NCBI GenBank assembly: GCA_016933535.1 | Contig: JAFGAS010000072.1 | Location: 65,410 to 129,409 of the forward strand | Direction: 5' to 3' | Source of the DNA: Candidatus Zymogenaceae bacterium | GTDB taxonomy: Bacteria > Desulfobacterota > Zymogenia > Zymogenales > Zymogenaceae | Length of the DNA: 64,000 nt | Shown: positions 53,047 to 62,110 of the stretch, piece after piece | Layout: every line of letters starts with the position of its first letter | Position numbering within the stretch: position 1 is the first letter of the stretch | The notes under the pieces: generated by a model | Database searches by the model: none | Told to the model about the DNA's origin: nothing | What the model saw: the letters and a program-made list of their open reading frames with translations, nothing else | Position numbers and translations under genes: made by a program

Positions 53047-54810
53047 TCATCTGCCCTGGACCAGCTCCCTTTTCACCAATTGCCTGTTGTATGTGTCAAA
53101 AACGTCCTTTCTGCGGATAATGCCGATAATCCGATAAGAGTCTTTTGATTCGACAACCGGCATCTCTTCTATATCCAGCTGCGAGAATTTTACCATGACG
53201 TCGCCCAGGTTCTCGTCCGGATACGTGCTGATAACGTCGATGATGGCGACGTCTTTTGCTATTATGAGGCCCTTGAGGTAGTCCTCGTCCTTGAAGAACC
53301 TCCTGATGTCATTGAGCGAGACTATTCCGCGGATATTCCCTTTCTTGTCCACAACCGGGAAGTTGAAAGAGGTGCTGTCGCTCATGAGGGTCAACAGCTG
53401 AGAAAAGGACGCAGTCTCGGAAACGGGAATATAATCGGTTCTCATCACGTCCCTGACGAGCAGCGATCGAAGCACGTTTTGTTCCCTACCCATGAAAATA
53501 TTGATGCCCTGACGCGACAGCTTCATGGTGTATATGGAATCTTTCTGAAGTATCCGCGCGACAAGCGTGCTCATGATGCAGGCGATCATCAGGGGCGGTA
53601 TGATGCTGAAGGAATGCGTCATCTCGAAGATGATGATAATCGCGGTGAGGGGGCCGTGGGTTGTCCCGGCCACCAGGGCGCCCATCCCCACGACCGCGTA
53701 AGCCCCGATGGGTGCGGTCATTTCCGGGAAGAAATACCCGAAGACATACCCGAGCGCCCCTCCGGTGGTCGCCCCGATCACCAGCGATGGAGAAAATATT
53801 CCCCCCGAACCTCCCGACCCGAGCGACAGCGAAGTCGCCGCTATCTTGACGAAGATAAGGGCAAGGAGGAGAAAGAGGGTGAAATGCGCGCCGGATAAAA
53901 GCGAGGAGACCGTTTCGTATCCGACACCCGAGACTTCCGGATAGACCAGGACCAGAAGGCCGATTCCGAGCCCCCCGAGCGCGGGCTTCAGGTACGGGGG
54001 CATGGCCAGCTCGTCGAAATAGTCCTCGACCTTGTAGAGGAGATTCGTATAGGTGACGGCGATAACGGCGCAGACCGCGCCCAGGAAGAAATAGTTGATC
54101 AGCTCGAAGGCACTTTTCAGCTCGTAGGCCGGGACGATAAATGAGGGCATGTCCCCGACGAGCCAGTGCGAGATTGACGTGGCGATGACCGAGGAGAAGA
54201 CGATCGGTGTAAAATGTTCGACGGCAAACTCGCCCATGATAATTTCGACAGCAAAGATAACGCCCGCGATCGGGGCGTTGAAGGTGGCGGCGATGCCCCC
54301 CGCGGCCCCGCAGGCCACAAACGTGCGTATTCTTTGTCGCGAGACGCGAAACACCTGACCGACGTTGCTGCCGATGGACGAGCCGATCATCACGATGGGC
54401 CCCTCCTGTCCCACCGATCCGCCGGACCCGATGCATATGGCCGACCCCACGGCCTTGAGGATAAAGGTCCAGGGCGGCAGGCGCCCCCCTTTGGTCGCCA
54501 CAGACTCTATCACCTCGGGGACGCCGTGTCCCTTGATGTTCGGGAAAAAATAGATAATCGGCCCGAGCAAGAGACCCCCGAGGACCGGAACGCCGAGCTT
54601 ATAGTACCAGGGAATCTCGATGATTCTGGCCAGATAGTCCTGGTAGGGACCGTAGAACAGGTGTTGAAAGAAATAGGTAAGATAGCGGAAACCCGCCGCC
54701 CCGAGGCCGCAGAAGATACCAATAACGATTGCCATGGTAATGACAAAGGTATGCGGCGTCTGTTCGAAGAGCCTTACCCAGTGGAGTATTTTATCTCGGA
54801 GATATCGCAT
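53047..54810 (-). CDS. ClC-type chloride channel/antiporter with CBS domains
   Basis: A 587-aa membrane protein. The transport domain (residues 20-430) has SGGSVGQEGPIV with the gating glutamate Glu136 (GQEGP instead of GREGP) and SGGIFSPSLVIG, both chloride-site motifs. Two CBS domains occupy about 450-510 and 515-575 (VRDVMRTDYIPVSETASF; IDVISTYPDENLGDVMVKFSQLDIEEMPVVES) and likely bind an adenine nucleotide. The external glutamate suggests a Cl-/H+ exchanger rather than a pure channel. The ribosome-binding site is weak. It is near the trehalose/mechanosensitive operon, in keeping with osmotic or acid-stress control. Confidence 0.9.
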   Translation of the reverse strand: MRYLRDKILHWVRLFEQTPHTFVITMAIVIGIFCGLGAAGFRYLTYFFQHLFYGPYQDYLARIIEIPWYYKLGVPVLGGLLLGPIIYFFPNIKGHGVPEVIESVATKGGRLPPWTFILKAVGSAICIGSGGSVGQEGPIVMIGSSIGSNVGQVFRVSRQRIRTFVACGAAGGIAATFNAPIAGVIFAVEIIMGEFAVEHFTPIVFSSVIATSISHWLVGDMPSFIVPAYELKSAFELINYFFLGAVCAVIAVTYTNLLYKVEDYFDELAMPPYLKPALGGLGIGLLVLVYPEVSGVGYETVSSLLSGAHFTLFLLLALIFVKIAATSLSLGSGGSGGIFSPSLVIGATTGGALGYVFGYFFPEMTAPIGAYAVVGMGALVAGTTHGPLTAIIIIFEMTHSFSIIPPLMIACIMSTLVARILQKDSIYTMKLSRQGINIFMGREQNVLRSLLVRDVMRTDYIPVSETASFSQLLTLMSDSTSFNFPVVDKKGNIRGIVSLNDIRRFFKDEDYLKGLIIAKDVAIIDVISTYPDENLGDVMVKFSQLDIEEMPVVESKDSYRIIGIIRRKDVFDTYNRQLVKRELVQGR

Positions 54811-55059
54811 TACATAGGGGTATAGAATAGACCGGTTTATTTAACCACGTCCCGCCCGCCGCGTAAAGAAAAGAATTGGGGATAAAGTCAATTATCCGGC
54901 TTTTTGTATGGAGGTGACACGAGCACGGCCGGCCGCCCCGCCCCGACCGCCGGGTGCGCCGTCCGAGGACTGCACCTTACGGGACGATCGCCGTTATCTC
55001 ACCCCTTTTTAAGCGCTATTGCGGAAAGTGGCCGGCGGTTCGGGACACTCTCATCCTTT

Positions 55060-57279
55060 TTACTTTACGCCGTATTTTACCAAACCTGAGTTTCCGGATT
55101 CAAACGCCGTCAGGAGCAGCAACACGTCCTGGCTGCGCTCAACGTTGTACTTGGCCAGAGACGGCCGCAACCCGACCTTTATCGAGCAGCCGTGCTCGGG
55201 CAATATCGAAAATACGTCTTCATCGGTCACGTCGTCGCCGATGGCCAGGATAAAATCCCAGTTCTCCCGCGCGGTCCAGTGACGGGCCGCCCGCCCCTTA
55301 TTGATGCCCTGATTCTTTATCTCTACCACCTTGTTTCCTTCCATAACCTGGAGGGCGAGATTCGAAGTGAGATGCGTCGTTTCGTCCACGAATTCCCGGA
55401 CCCGCCGCTGGGCAAGCTCAGGCTCAACGGTACGGTAATGCAGGACGAGCGAAAAATCCTTTTCCTCGATGAATGAGCCGGGGGTTCGGTCCACGTAATA
55501 CTCCAGGATGGGCCACAGGTCTTTCTTCCACGTGTTAGAAAGGGGCTCGATCATTTTCCAGGAACCGGCATCCCGTGCTTTGAGCCATACGCCGTGTTCG
55601 GCGACCATACCGATATCAAGGTCCGAAAACCACGCCTTGAGCGTCTCCTTATCCCGGCCGCTGATGATGACAACCTCGTTTCTCTTATCGGCGGCAAGTT
55701 TTCTCAGTACATCCAGCGTGGCAGGAGAAGGCACGGCTTTCTCCGGCTTATCGGCAAACGGGACGAGGGTGCCGTCGTAATCCAGTAGGAAGAGACGCCG
55801 GGAACTGTCGGCATATTTTGTCAGGAGTTTCTTCTTTACCCGGTCGTTGACCTCTTTCATCGCCATGGTCTTTTGCAGCTCTTTGACCTTATCGATCTGA
55901 AGAAAGAAATCGGCGGCCCATTTCGTGATGTTATAGTGAGAAATTCTATTTTGCATCGAGCTGAAACGCTTTATTTTTTCTTCGTCGGTCATTTCAAGGG
56001 CAATCTTTAGTTTATCGGCGATCTCCTCGGAATTATTGGGATTGACGATAAGCGCCTCTCCGAGCTCCGCGGCCGCACCGGCCATCTCGCTTAAGATCAG
56101 CACGCCCTTCTTATCCTGTTTGGCAGCGACGTATTCCTTGGCCACGAGGTTCATCCCATCCCTCAGCGGTGTGACGAGGCCGACGTCCGAGATTTGATAG
56201 AGCGCCGTGAGGCGAGAAAACGGAATCGATCGATACAGGTACCATACCGGGACCCAGCCGATTGTCCCGAACTGGCCGTTGATCTTGCCCACTAAGGTAT
56301 CGATTTGGCTCTTGAGTATTTTATAGTGGTCCACGTGCTCGCGGGACGGAACGGTGATCTGGATGAAGATTACCTTCTCCCGGTATTCGGGATACTTTTT
56401 AAGAAAGATCTCAATGGCCTCAAGTCTCTTCAGGAGACCTTTGGAATAGTCGAGACGATCGACGGCCAGTATCACGCTTCTCTCTTTTACCTTTTTCCTG
56501 AGGCTCTTGATCTCCTTTTTTGCCTCTTCTGTCTCCCCCGAGGTGGAGAATTTCTCGTAGTCGATCCCGATGGGAAAGATATCGACCTTTACGATTCGGT
56601 CGTCGACAATGGCCTGTCCCATGTTGAATTCAAGGCCGAGCAGCCGGTGACAGCTTTGCATAAAATGCACGGCATACTCATATGTATGAAACCCGATGAG
56701 GTCGCAGCCCAGCATCCCTTCCAGGAGCTCTTTCCTCCACGGGAGCAGTCGGAACAGCTCAAAGGACGGAAACGGGATATGCAGGAAGAACCCGATCGAT
56801 GTTTCCGGCAGGTCTTCCCTGAGCATCTGGGGCAGTAACATCAAATGGTAGTCGTGGACCCATATCATGTCGCCCGGTTGCGCCACCTGTTTGACCGCGG
56901 TGCAGAAATCCGCGTTGACCTTTACGTAATTCTTCCACAGTCTCTCATCATATACGGTATTCAACGGAAAGTAGTGAAACAGCGGCCAGAGGGTCTTGTT
57001 TGAAAATCCGTAATAGAATTTATCGATGGCCTTCTTGGACAGAAATACCGGGTGGCTTTGATAGCGTTCCATGAGAGTTTGCGTAATCTCGTCCCGTTCA
57101 GCCTTGGTTATTTTCTCGGACGAAACGCCGGGCCACCCGATCCAAAGAGAAGAATAATCCCGATAAAACGAACCGACGGCCGTTGCCAGGCCGCCGACGC
57201 TTTCCTTATATGCCAGGCCTCCCCTGCCCTTTTCGACGTTCACCGGGAGTCTGTTGGATACGATAATGAGTCTTTTCAC
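55060..57279 (-). CDS. Fused trehalose-6-phosphate synthase/phosphatase (OtsA-OtsB)
   Basis: A 739-aa bifunctional enzyme. Residues 1 to about 465 are a GT20 synthase (SNRLPV, GWPGV, WVHDYHLMLLPQML, IDRLDYSKG-type VDRLDYSKGLL, TPLRDGMNLVAKEY) that joins UDP- or other NDP-glucose to glucose-6-phosphate. The C-terminal part is an HAD phosphatase (FLLDYDGTLVPF, IISGRDKETL, IGDDVTDEDVF) giving free trehalose. The start is GTG with a GAGGAGG site; an overlapping ATG is in another frame. It follows a TreT-like synthase gene by 30 bases, so two different routes to the osmoprotectant trehalose are encoded together. Confidence 0.95.
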   Translation of the reverse strand: MKRLIIVSNRLPVNVEKGRGGLAYKESVGGLATAVGSFYRDYSSLWIGWPGVSSEKITKAERDEITQTLMERYQSHPVFLSKKAIDKFYYGFSNKTLWPLFHYFPLNTVYDERLWKNYVKVNADFCTAVKQVAQPGDMIWVHDYHLMLLPQMLREDLPETSIGFFLHIPFPSFELFRLLPWRKELLEGMLGCDLIGFHTYEYAVHFMQSCHRLLGLEFNMGQAIVDDRIVKVDIFPIGIDYEKFSTSGETEEAKKEIKSLRKKVKERSVILAVDRLDYSKGLLKRLEAIEIFLKKYPEYREKVIFIQITVPSREHVDHYKILKSQIDTLVGKINGQFGTIGWVPVWYLYRSIPFSRLTALYQISDVGLVTPLRDGMNLVAKEYVAAKQDKKGVLILSEMAGAAAELGEALIVNPNNSEEIADKLKIALEMTDEEKIKRFSSMQNRISHYNITKWAADFFLQIDKVKELQKTMAMKEVNDRVKKKLLTKYADSSRRLFLLDYDGTLVPFADKPEKAVPSPATLDVLRKLAADKRNEVVIISGRDKETLKAWFSDLDIGMVAEHGVWLKARDAGSWKMIEPLSNTWKKDLWPILEYYVDRTPGSFIEEKDFSLVLHYRTVEPELAQRRVREFVDETTHLTSNLALQVMEGNKVVEIKNQGINKGRAARHWTARENWDFILAIGDDVTDEDVFSILPEHGCSIKVGLRPSLAKYNVERSQDVLLLLTAFESGNSGLVKYGVK

Positions 57280-57309
57280 ACATGCCTCCTCTTAATCGGC
57301 GAGGCGCTC

Positions 57310-58638
57310 CTACCCGAGATAATGTTCAAATATATCGAACCAGTCCAGGATCAGGCGCGTAATCAGGAAGTTTTTTTTCACATGTTCCTTTCCGTTCTTT
57401 CCCAGTTCACTTTTCAGCTGGCTGTCACCGAGGATTTTCAGGACGCTTTCGGAAAACCCGACGACATCGTACGGGTCGTGCAGGAAACCGGTAACACCGT
57501 CCTTGACCTGATAGGGTATCCCCCCGACGTTGGATGCCACGACCGGGGTCTGTTTGTAAAGGGCCTCCGACACCACCAGTCCGAACCCCTCCCGAAGGGA
57601 CTTCTGGATGACTACATCGGCGGCCCGCTGGAGTGAGTTCACGAGGATGTCGTTGTCGACAACGATGATCTTGATGTCATCCTTGAAGACATTTTTCTCC
57701 CGCTCCTTGAGAACACTGTCGTACATCTTTTGCCCCTCGGGATCGTCTGTGGCCATAGAGCCCAGCAGCACCAGCTGGCAGTCCCTCTGTTTCCTGACCA
57801 GGTTGAAGATCTTCATGACTCCCTTGGGGTCCTTGAATTTATCGAAGCGCGAGACCTGAGCCACGATCGGCTTGTCCCGGTAGATCCCGAACCTCGAGAG
57901 ATACCTGTTTACCGTGTTTTCCGGAATGGACCTGTTTTTCAGGGAGAGCGGGTCTATGGCCGGAAAGATGACGCTCTGAGCAATGGGAATGTCATCCTTT
58001 TTATAGCTCTCCTGCGAGACGACCATGTGGTCGTACTTTCTGATGAAATCCCCGAGGTATTCCCAGACGAGCGGATTGGGCTGGGATATATCAATATGAA
58101 ACCGGAAGACCCACGGCTGCTCTTTTTTATAGAAGTCGATCATCGGCAGCGGCTGCGGGTCGTGTACGATCACCATATCGTGGTAGAGGTGGGTGAATTT
58201 TGCGAATCGCTTGTTCGTTTCATAATAGAGATCCCTCTTCAGGTCGGAGAAGTTGATTTTCTCTCCCTGGAGGGCATTGTGAAATTTTTTAGTTACGGTG
58301 AAAAAATCCGGCGACCCGTGCAGGATCCGCCAACCCACGTCAATCCCCAGGTCATCGAAAAGCGGCACCATGCTGTTGAGCATCTCCGCCACGCCTCCGC
58401 CCTGATAGGTCGAGCTGATGCAGACAATATGTTTATCCCTGAATTTTTCGGACCGCTCGATCAGTTGATCGATGGTATGCTTATCGACTGCTTTCCTGTA
58501 TTTGTTTACCGCTTCGTACATAGATTCTGACACCTCTTTGGAATAGAATTCAGGATAATTGACGTTGGCGGGGCGGGGCGAACTCGTCGCCCCGCCCGTC
58601 TTCATTTTTAAATGACGCACGCGTCGGCTCCGATTCAT
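57310..58638 (-). CDS. TreT-like trehalose synthase (GT4 glycosyltransferase)
   Basis: A 442-aa GT-B glycosyltransferase closely resembling trehalose glycosyltransferring synthase. Typical pieces are ISSTYQGGGVAEMLNSMVP near residue 75, GWRILHGSPDFFTVTKKFHN, IVHDPQPLPMI, QVSRFDKFKDPKGV and the acidic E-x7-E site REGFGLVVSEAL. TreT makes trehalose reversibly from NDP-glucose and glucose. The first ATG overlaps the end of the preceding gene by spacing of 7 bases; ATG codons 33 bases later or further in could also be used. It belongs to the operon with mechanosensitive channels and OtsAB. Confidence 0.85.
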   Translation of the reverse strand: MNRSRRVRHLKMKTGGATSSPRPANVNYPEFYSKEVSESMYEAVNKYRKAVDKHTIDQLIERSEKFRDKHIVCISSTYQGGGVAEMLNSMVPLFDDLGIDVGWRILHGSPDFFTVTKKFHNALQGEKINFSDLKRDLYYETNKRFAKFTHLYHDMVIVHDPQPLPMIDFYKKEQPWVFRFHIDISQPNPLVWEYLGDFIRKYDHMVVSQESYKKDDIPIAQSVIFPAIDPLSLKNRSIPENTVNRYLSRFGIYRDKPIVAQVSRFDKFKDPKGVMKIFNLVRKQRDCQLVLLGSMATDDPEGQKMYDSVLKEREKNVFKDDIKIIVVDNDILVNSLQRAADVVIQKSLREGFGLVVSEALYKQTPVVASNVGGIPYQVKDGVTGFLHDPYDVVGFSESVLKILGDSQLKSELGKNGKEHVKKNFLITRLILDWFDIFEHYLG

Positions 58639-58645
58639 AACGGCC

Positions 58646-60169
58646 CTATTTCTTTTTCCCGGCCGTTTTCTCGTCGGACTTGATTGAATACGTCCACTCG
58701 TCGATTTTTCGGGACGCGAATTCCTTTCCTCCGATCCCGAATGCGATGGCCGCGGCCACCGCCACCGAGCCGAGCAGCAGCCCGAACGCGATGGTGATTA
58801 TCTCCGTGGCCAGCCCCATCTCGCTGAGCGCCATAGCGCCGGCAAGAAGGATGATGGCGACTCGGGCAACCGTGGCCAGGAGCCCCGCCTGAGACCTGCC
58901 GGTAGAAGTGATCGCCCGGCTCGCGAGCCCGGCAAGATAGTAGCCGACGGCAAAGATGATCAGGCCGAGCACCACGTGGCCGATCAGGACGATAAAGACC
59001 GACAGGAGCTGCCCCAGGGTATTGAAGCCGAGGAGGTTCAAGGCTTCAATCGAGGCAAGGAGCATGATGGCCACCAGGATGATCGTCCCGACGATCGACG
59101 AGGGCGACCGTTTTTCGCCCACCAGCTTTTCGGACACGCCGATCTTCACCAGCATGTGGTCCAGACCCACGCCGGCAAGGAGGTTGCTGATAAGCTCTGT
59201 CAACCACCGGCCGATGAGGTACGCCACCGCCAACAGCAACACCGCCGCAAAGATCGAGGGAACGGCCGCAAGGATAATCGACAGCATATTGCTGGCGGGC
59301 TGGGTGATCATCATGAGGTTGAGGGCGTTGAGCGCCGCGATGAAAACCGGAATCAGGATCAGGATGTAGACCAACAGGCCCAGGACCGAGGAGAGTTTCT
59401 GCTTTCCGAGAACCGGCGCAAACCCGATCCGTTCCGAGAACGTGTCCACACCGACGGCGGCCAGAAGGCTGGCCACGACCCGCTGGATGATCCGGGCAAA
59501 GAACCACCCGATCAGGACAATCAGGACCGCCACGAAGATGTTCGGAAGGAAGCCGAGGATCTTATCGATCATGCCGCGTACCGGGTCCAGGAGTCCCGAC
59601 AGCTTCAGCACCCCGAGCACCGCCGGCAGGAACAGCAGAATGATCAACCAGTAAGCGGCCGACGCAATAGACTGGGTAACCGGTACCTTTGCCCCCTTCT
59701 TTTCGGAAAGGTCGCCCAACCGCTCGTCGAGTTTGGCGAGCGTGAGGGCCCTGACAAGAAGAAACCTGACCGCCACCGCCAGGATCCACGCCAACAGGAG
59801 TATCAGGGCCGCGGCAATAAGGCTGGGCAGATATTCGAAGACGAGGACGAGAAAGCTGTTGAGGGGATTGGTGATGATGGTGAGGCCGAGGGCCTGGAAG
59901 AAGGCCACCAGTACGAAGATCATGATAAGCCAGAAGAAGAGCCGGCCCGTCCATTTTTCGATGTTGATCGCCTTGACGTCCGGGCCCCCGAGTCCTGCCA
60001 GCTTCTTGGACAGGTCCGTCTTGGCAAGGACTCGACGAATCAGGGACGAGACGATCAGGGCAAGGATCCACCCCAGCACCAGGATGACGACCGCCCCCGC
60101 GAGGCTGGGGAGATAGGACCCCATTAGTTGTCCGAGATTGGTCATGATATTCTCAAACAAGAGTTCCAT
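58646..60169 (-). CDS. Multi-helix mechanosensitive-channel-like protein (TM-helix repeats)
   Basis: A 507-aa integral membrane protein built of four repeats of a roughly 110-residue unit. Each has one or two helices and the pattern LPxxxAAxLILLLGWxxAxxxRxLLxRxLxxxxLDxxL (examples start near residues 18, 112, 205 and 305). This is the CmpX/TM_helix architecture related to the MscS transmembrane part but lacking the beta domain. Such proteins are linked to osmotic and membrane-tension responses. GAGGAC precedes the ATG. It lies 28 bases after the MscS gene and 7 before TreT, so tension-sensing and trehalose synthesis are co-transcribed. Confidence 0.8.
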   Translation of the reverse strand: MELLFENIMTNLGQLMGSYLPSLAGAVVILVLGWILALIVSSLIRRVLAKTDLSKKLAGLGGPDVKAINIEKWTGRLFFWLIMIFVLVAFFQALGLTIITNPLNSFLVLVFEYLPSLIAAALILLLAWILAVAVRFLLVRALTLAKLDERLGDLSEKKGAKVPVTQSIASAAYWLIILLFLPAVLGVLKLSGLLDPVRGMIDKILGFLPNIFVAVLIVLIGWFFARIIQRVVASLLAAVGVDTFSERIGFAPVLGKQKLSSVLGLLVYILILIPVFIAALNALNLMMITQPASNMLSIILAAVPSIFAAVLLLAVAYLIGRWLTELISNLLAGVGLDHMLVKIGVSEKLVGEKRSPSSIVGTIILVAIMLLASIEALNLLGFNTLGQLLSVFIVLIGHVVLGLIIFAVGYYLAGLASRAITSTGRSQAGLLATVARVAIILLAGAMALSEMGLATEIITIAFGLLLGSVAVAAAIAFGIGGKEFASRKIDEWTYSIKSDEKTAGKKK

Positions 60170-60197
60170 ACTGTCCTCCTATAGTTAACCTATATAT

Positions 60198-61274
60198 TTA
60201 CCGTTTCGCCGCAATCCGCTCATCGTTATCCGTCTCTTCTTGGCGGACATAGAGCGTTCTGACCGGAAACGGGATCTCTATACCCTCTTTCTTGTATCGG
60301 TTGTGGAGCTTCTTTATAAATTCGTGTTTTATGAGATACCGGTTGACGTATTCCCTGGCCCTCAGGATGACCGTGAAATCGATGCTGAAATCGCCGAAGG
60401 TGTGGTACCGGATAAACGGCTCGAAAGCGGGGATTGCCCCGTCGACCTCTCCCATGACGGCCCGCGCCACTTCTTTTGTAACCTGCTCGACCCTCGCAAG
60501 GTCGCTATCGTATGAAACGCCGACCTGAATCAATACCGACATCTCCTCTTCGGGCCGGTGGAAGTTTGTGACGATGCTCGAGGCGAGTTTCGAGTTGGGA
60601 ACGATGATCATATTGTTGGCCAACGCGCAAATCGTCGTATTCCTCCAGTTGATATCGGCTATGTATCCCTCTTCTCCCGACGAGAGTTTTATATAGTCGC
60701 CGGGCCTGACCTTTTCCGAGGCAATAAGGTGAATGCCGGAAAACAGGTTTGACAGGGTATCCTGAAGAGCCAGGGCCGCCGCCAGGCCGCCGACCCCCAG
60801 GGCGGTAAGGATCGGCGCCACCGAAACACCGAGATATTGCAGGATCACCAGGATACCCAACAGGTAGATTATAATCAGGGTAATTGTTGTGAATAACGTT
60901 GTCGATTGAAGAGCACCTTTTATATTTTTCAGATAACCGGTCACGAAGCCCGAGACGATTCGCGCCGTCACTGTCGTGACCGAGAAGATAAGAGCGACCG
61001 ATATCGCCTTTCCGACGACGTCGACAGTATTATCGCCCACTGGGGCGTTTGAAAGGGCTAAGTAGCTCCCACCCGCGACAAACCAAAGCAAGACCATCCC
61101 GCGAAGAGAATTGACGATAACATCGTCGAAATTCCATCGAGTACGGGAAGCTATCTTTCCAACCTTTACCAGAACGATCTTTTCGACAATCAGCCCCGCA
61201 ATGATTCCGAACAGAACGAATAGTACAGGGATGAACCAGGATGACACCGCGATAGAATCGAACATTTCTTTCAT
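60198..61274 (-). CDS. Small-conductance mechanosensitive channel (MscS family), operon copy
   Basis: A 358-aa channel. It has four N-terminal helices, the pore helix LGVGGLAAALALQDTLSNLFSG, the beta-domain motif KVRPGDYIKLSSGEEGYIADINWRN, and an ending FPVRTLYVRQ plus a basic tail. It is paralogous to the channel at 17858 along its whole length, with a near-identical pore helix. The ATG at 61274 has GGGAG upstream; an in-frame start 18 bases earlier is less likely. It is first in the operon with the TM-repeat protein and the two trehalose enzymes. Confidence 0.92.
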   Translation of the reverse strand: MKEMFDSIAVSSWFIPVLFVLFGIIAGLIVEKIVLVKVGKIASRTRWNFDDVIVNSLRGMVLLWFVAGGSYLALSNAPVGDNTVDVVGKAISVALIFSVTTVTARIVSGFVTGYLKNIKGALQSTTLFTTITLIIIYLLGILVILQYLGVSVAPILTALGVGGLAAALALQDTLSNLFSGIHLIASEKVRPGDYIKLSSGEEGYIADINWRNTTICALANNMIIVPNSKLASSIVTNFHRPEEEMSVLIQVGVSYDSDLARVEQVTKEVARAVMGEVDGAIPAFEPFIRYHTFGDFSIDFTVILRAREYVNRYLIKHEFIKKLHNRYKKEGIEIPFPVRTLYVRQEETDNDERIAAKR

Positions 61275-62110
61275 AACAACAACTCCCGTCAATATGTTTT
61301 TCCGTTTGCGCTTGATTGCCCGAGGAGATAAAGAAAATATCTACAGAATGGGATGCCGTTCGATTACTTGAGAGGAAAGATATCTACAAAATGACTTGTC
61401 CGCATCAACTATTAAAGATATACGCCATTCTTTCCTCTATCACCCGAAACCGCCGATATAAATCTAGGGAAAGAGGATTACTTCTACTCAGATCAGCCTG
61501 GAATAATGAGAGCTGGAATAATGAGAGGAATATCGGCGGAGCGATCCCTGAAACGATTCTTTTTAGGCATTTTAACACAGAACATGCAAAAAGTATAGCC
61601 AAATATGCCGTCAGAGAGCGCCATCGTTTTACCCGATGGTATATTTCGGGCGGCGACCGATGTCTGCAGCGGCGGATCGGCCGGGAGGCCGTCCCGGCCC
61701 CGCGGATTCCGGGTGGCGTTGAGGGATCGGACGTCGGAAGGTTGCCAGGATTATGGGGATGGATGACAGAAATGGGGATCGGTGCGTATATGAGAGAAAA
61801 CGCTCCTCGCTTCCCACGTATACGGCCCGTCCGGCACGATTAGACGGGCCGCAGCTAATGGAGACGGCACCGCGCGTCCCTGCCATCCCGTAATATTGTC
61901 CGGGATTTATTCATTCCTCGGCTGTTTCAACAACGCCGCGCACCCTTCCGGCGGCAATAGCAGAAAGGGCCCGGGAAAATACCCGGCCCCCTCTCTTATC
62001 ATGGCTGTAGCAGGCGAGCCCGGTGCCGACCCAATCCGCTCCCGTCGACGGCCGATGGCGTTATCGGGCACTATCGATCACCAATGTCCTGCCTCACGTC
62101 ATCGGGTCTA
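61275..62110. other. Long intergenic stretch, AT-richer, without a convincing gene
   Basis: About 830 bases. The first 350 are clearly richer in A/T than the neighbours and include two near copies of ATATCTACAnAATG, a 15-bp tandem repeat at 61499, and the presumed promoter of the mechanosensitive/trehalose operon. One open frame (61316-61843) lacks a good ribosome-binding site and any domain-like sequence. The 3' half is G/C-rich again and shows nothing recognisable. Confidence 0.5.
61499..61528. repeat. 15-bp tandem direct repeat
   Basis: Two adjacent copies of TGGAATAATGAGAG followed by C or G, identical at 14 of 15 positions. Confidence 0.8.

Noticed and set aside
58976-60127. Plus-strand frame of about 383 codons opposite the TM-repeat protein
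   Set aside because: It is extremely rich in Asp, Arg, Gln and Glu, as expected from reading membrane-protein codons backwards. No motif or ribosome-binding site.
61316-61843. Plus-strand frame of 175 codons in the gap
   Set aside because: Composition changes abruptly along its length and there is no start signal or domain. More likely non-coding.
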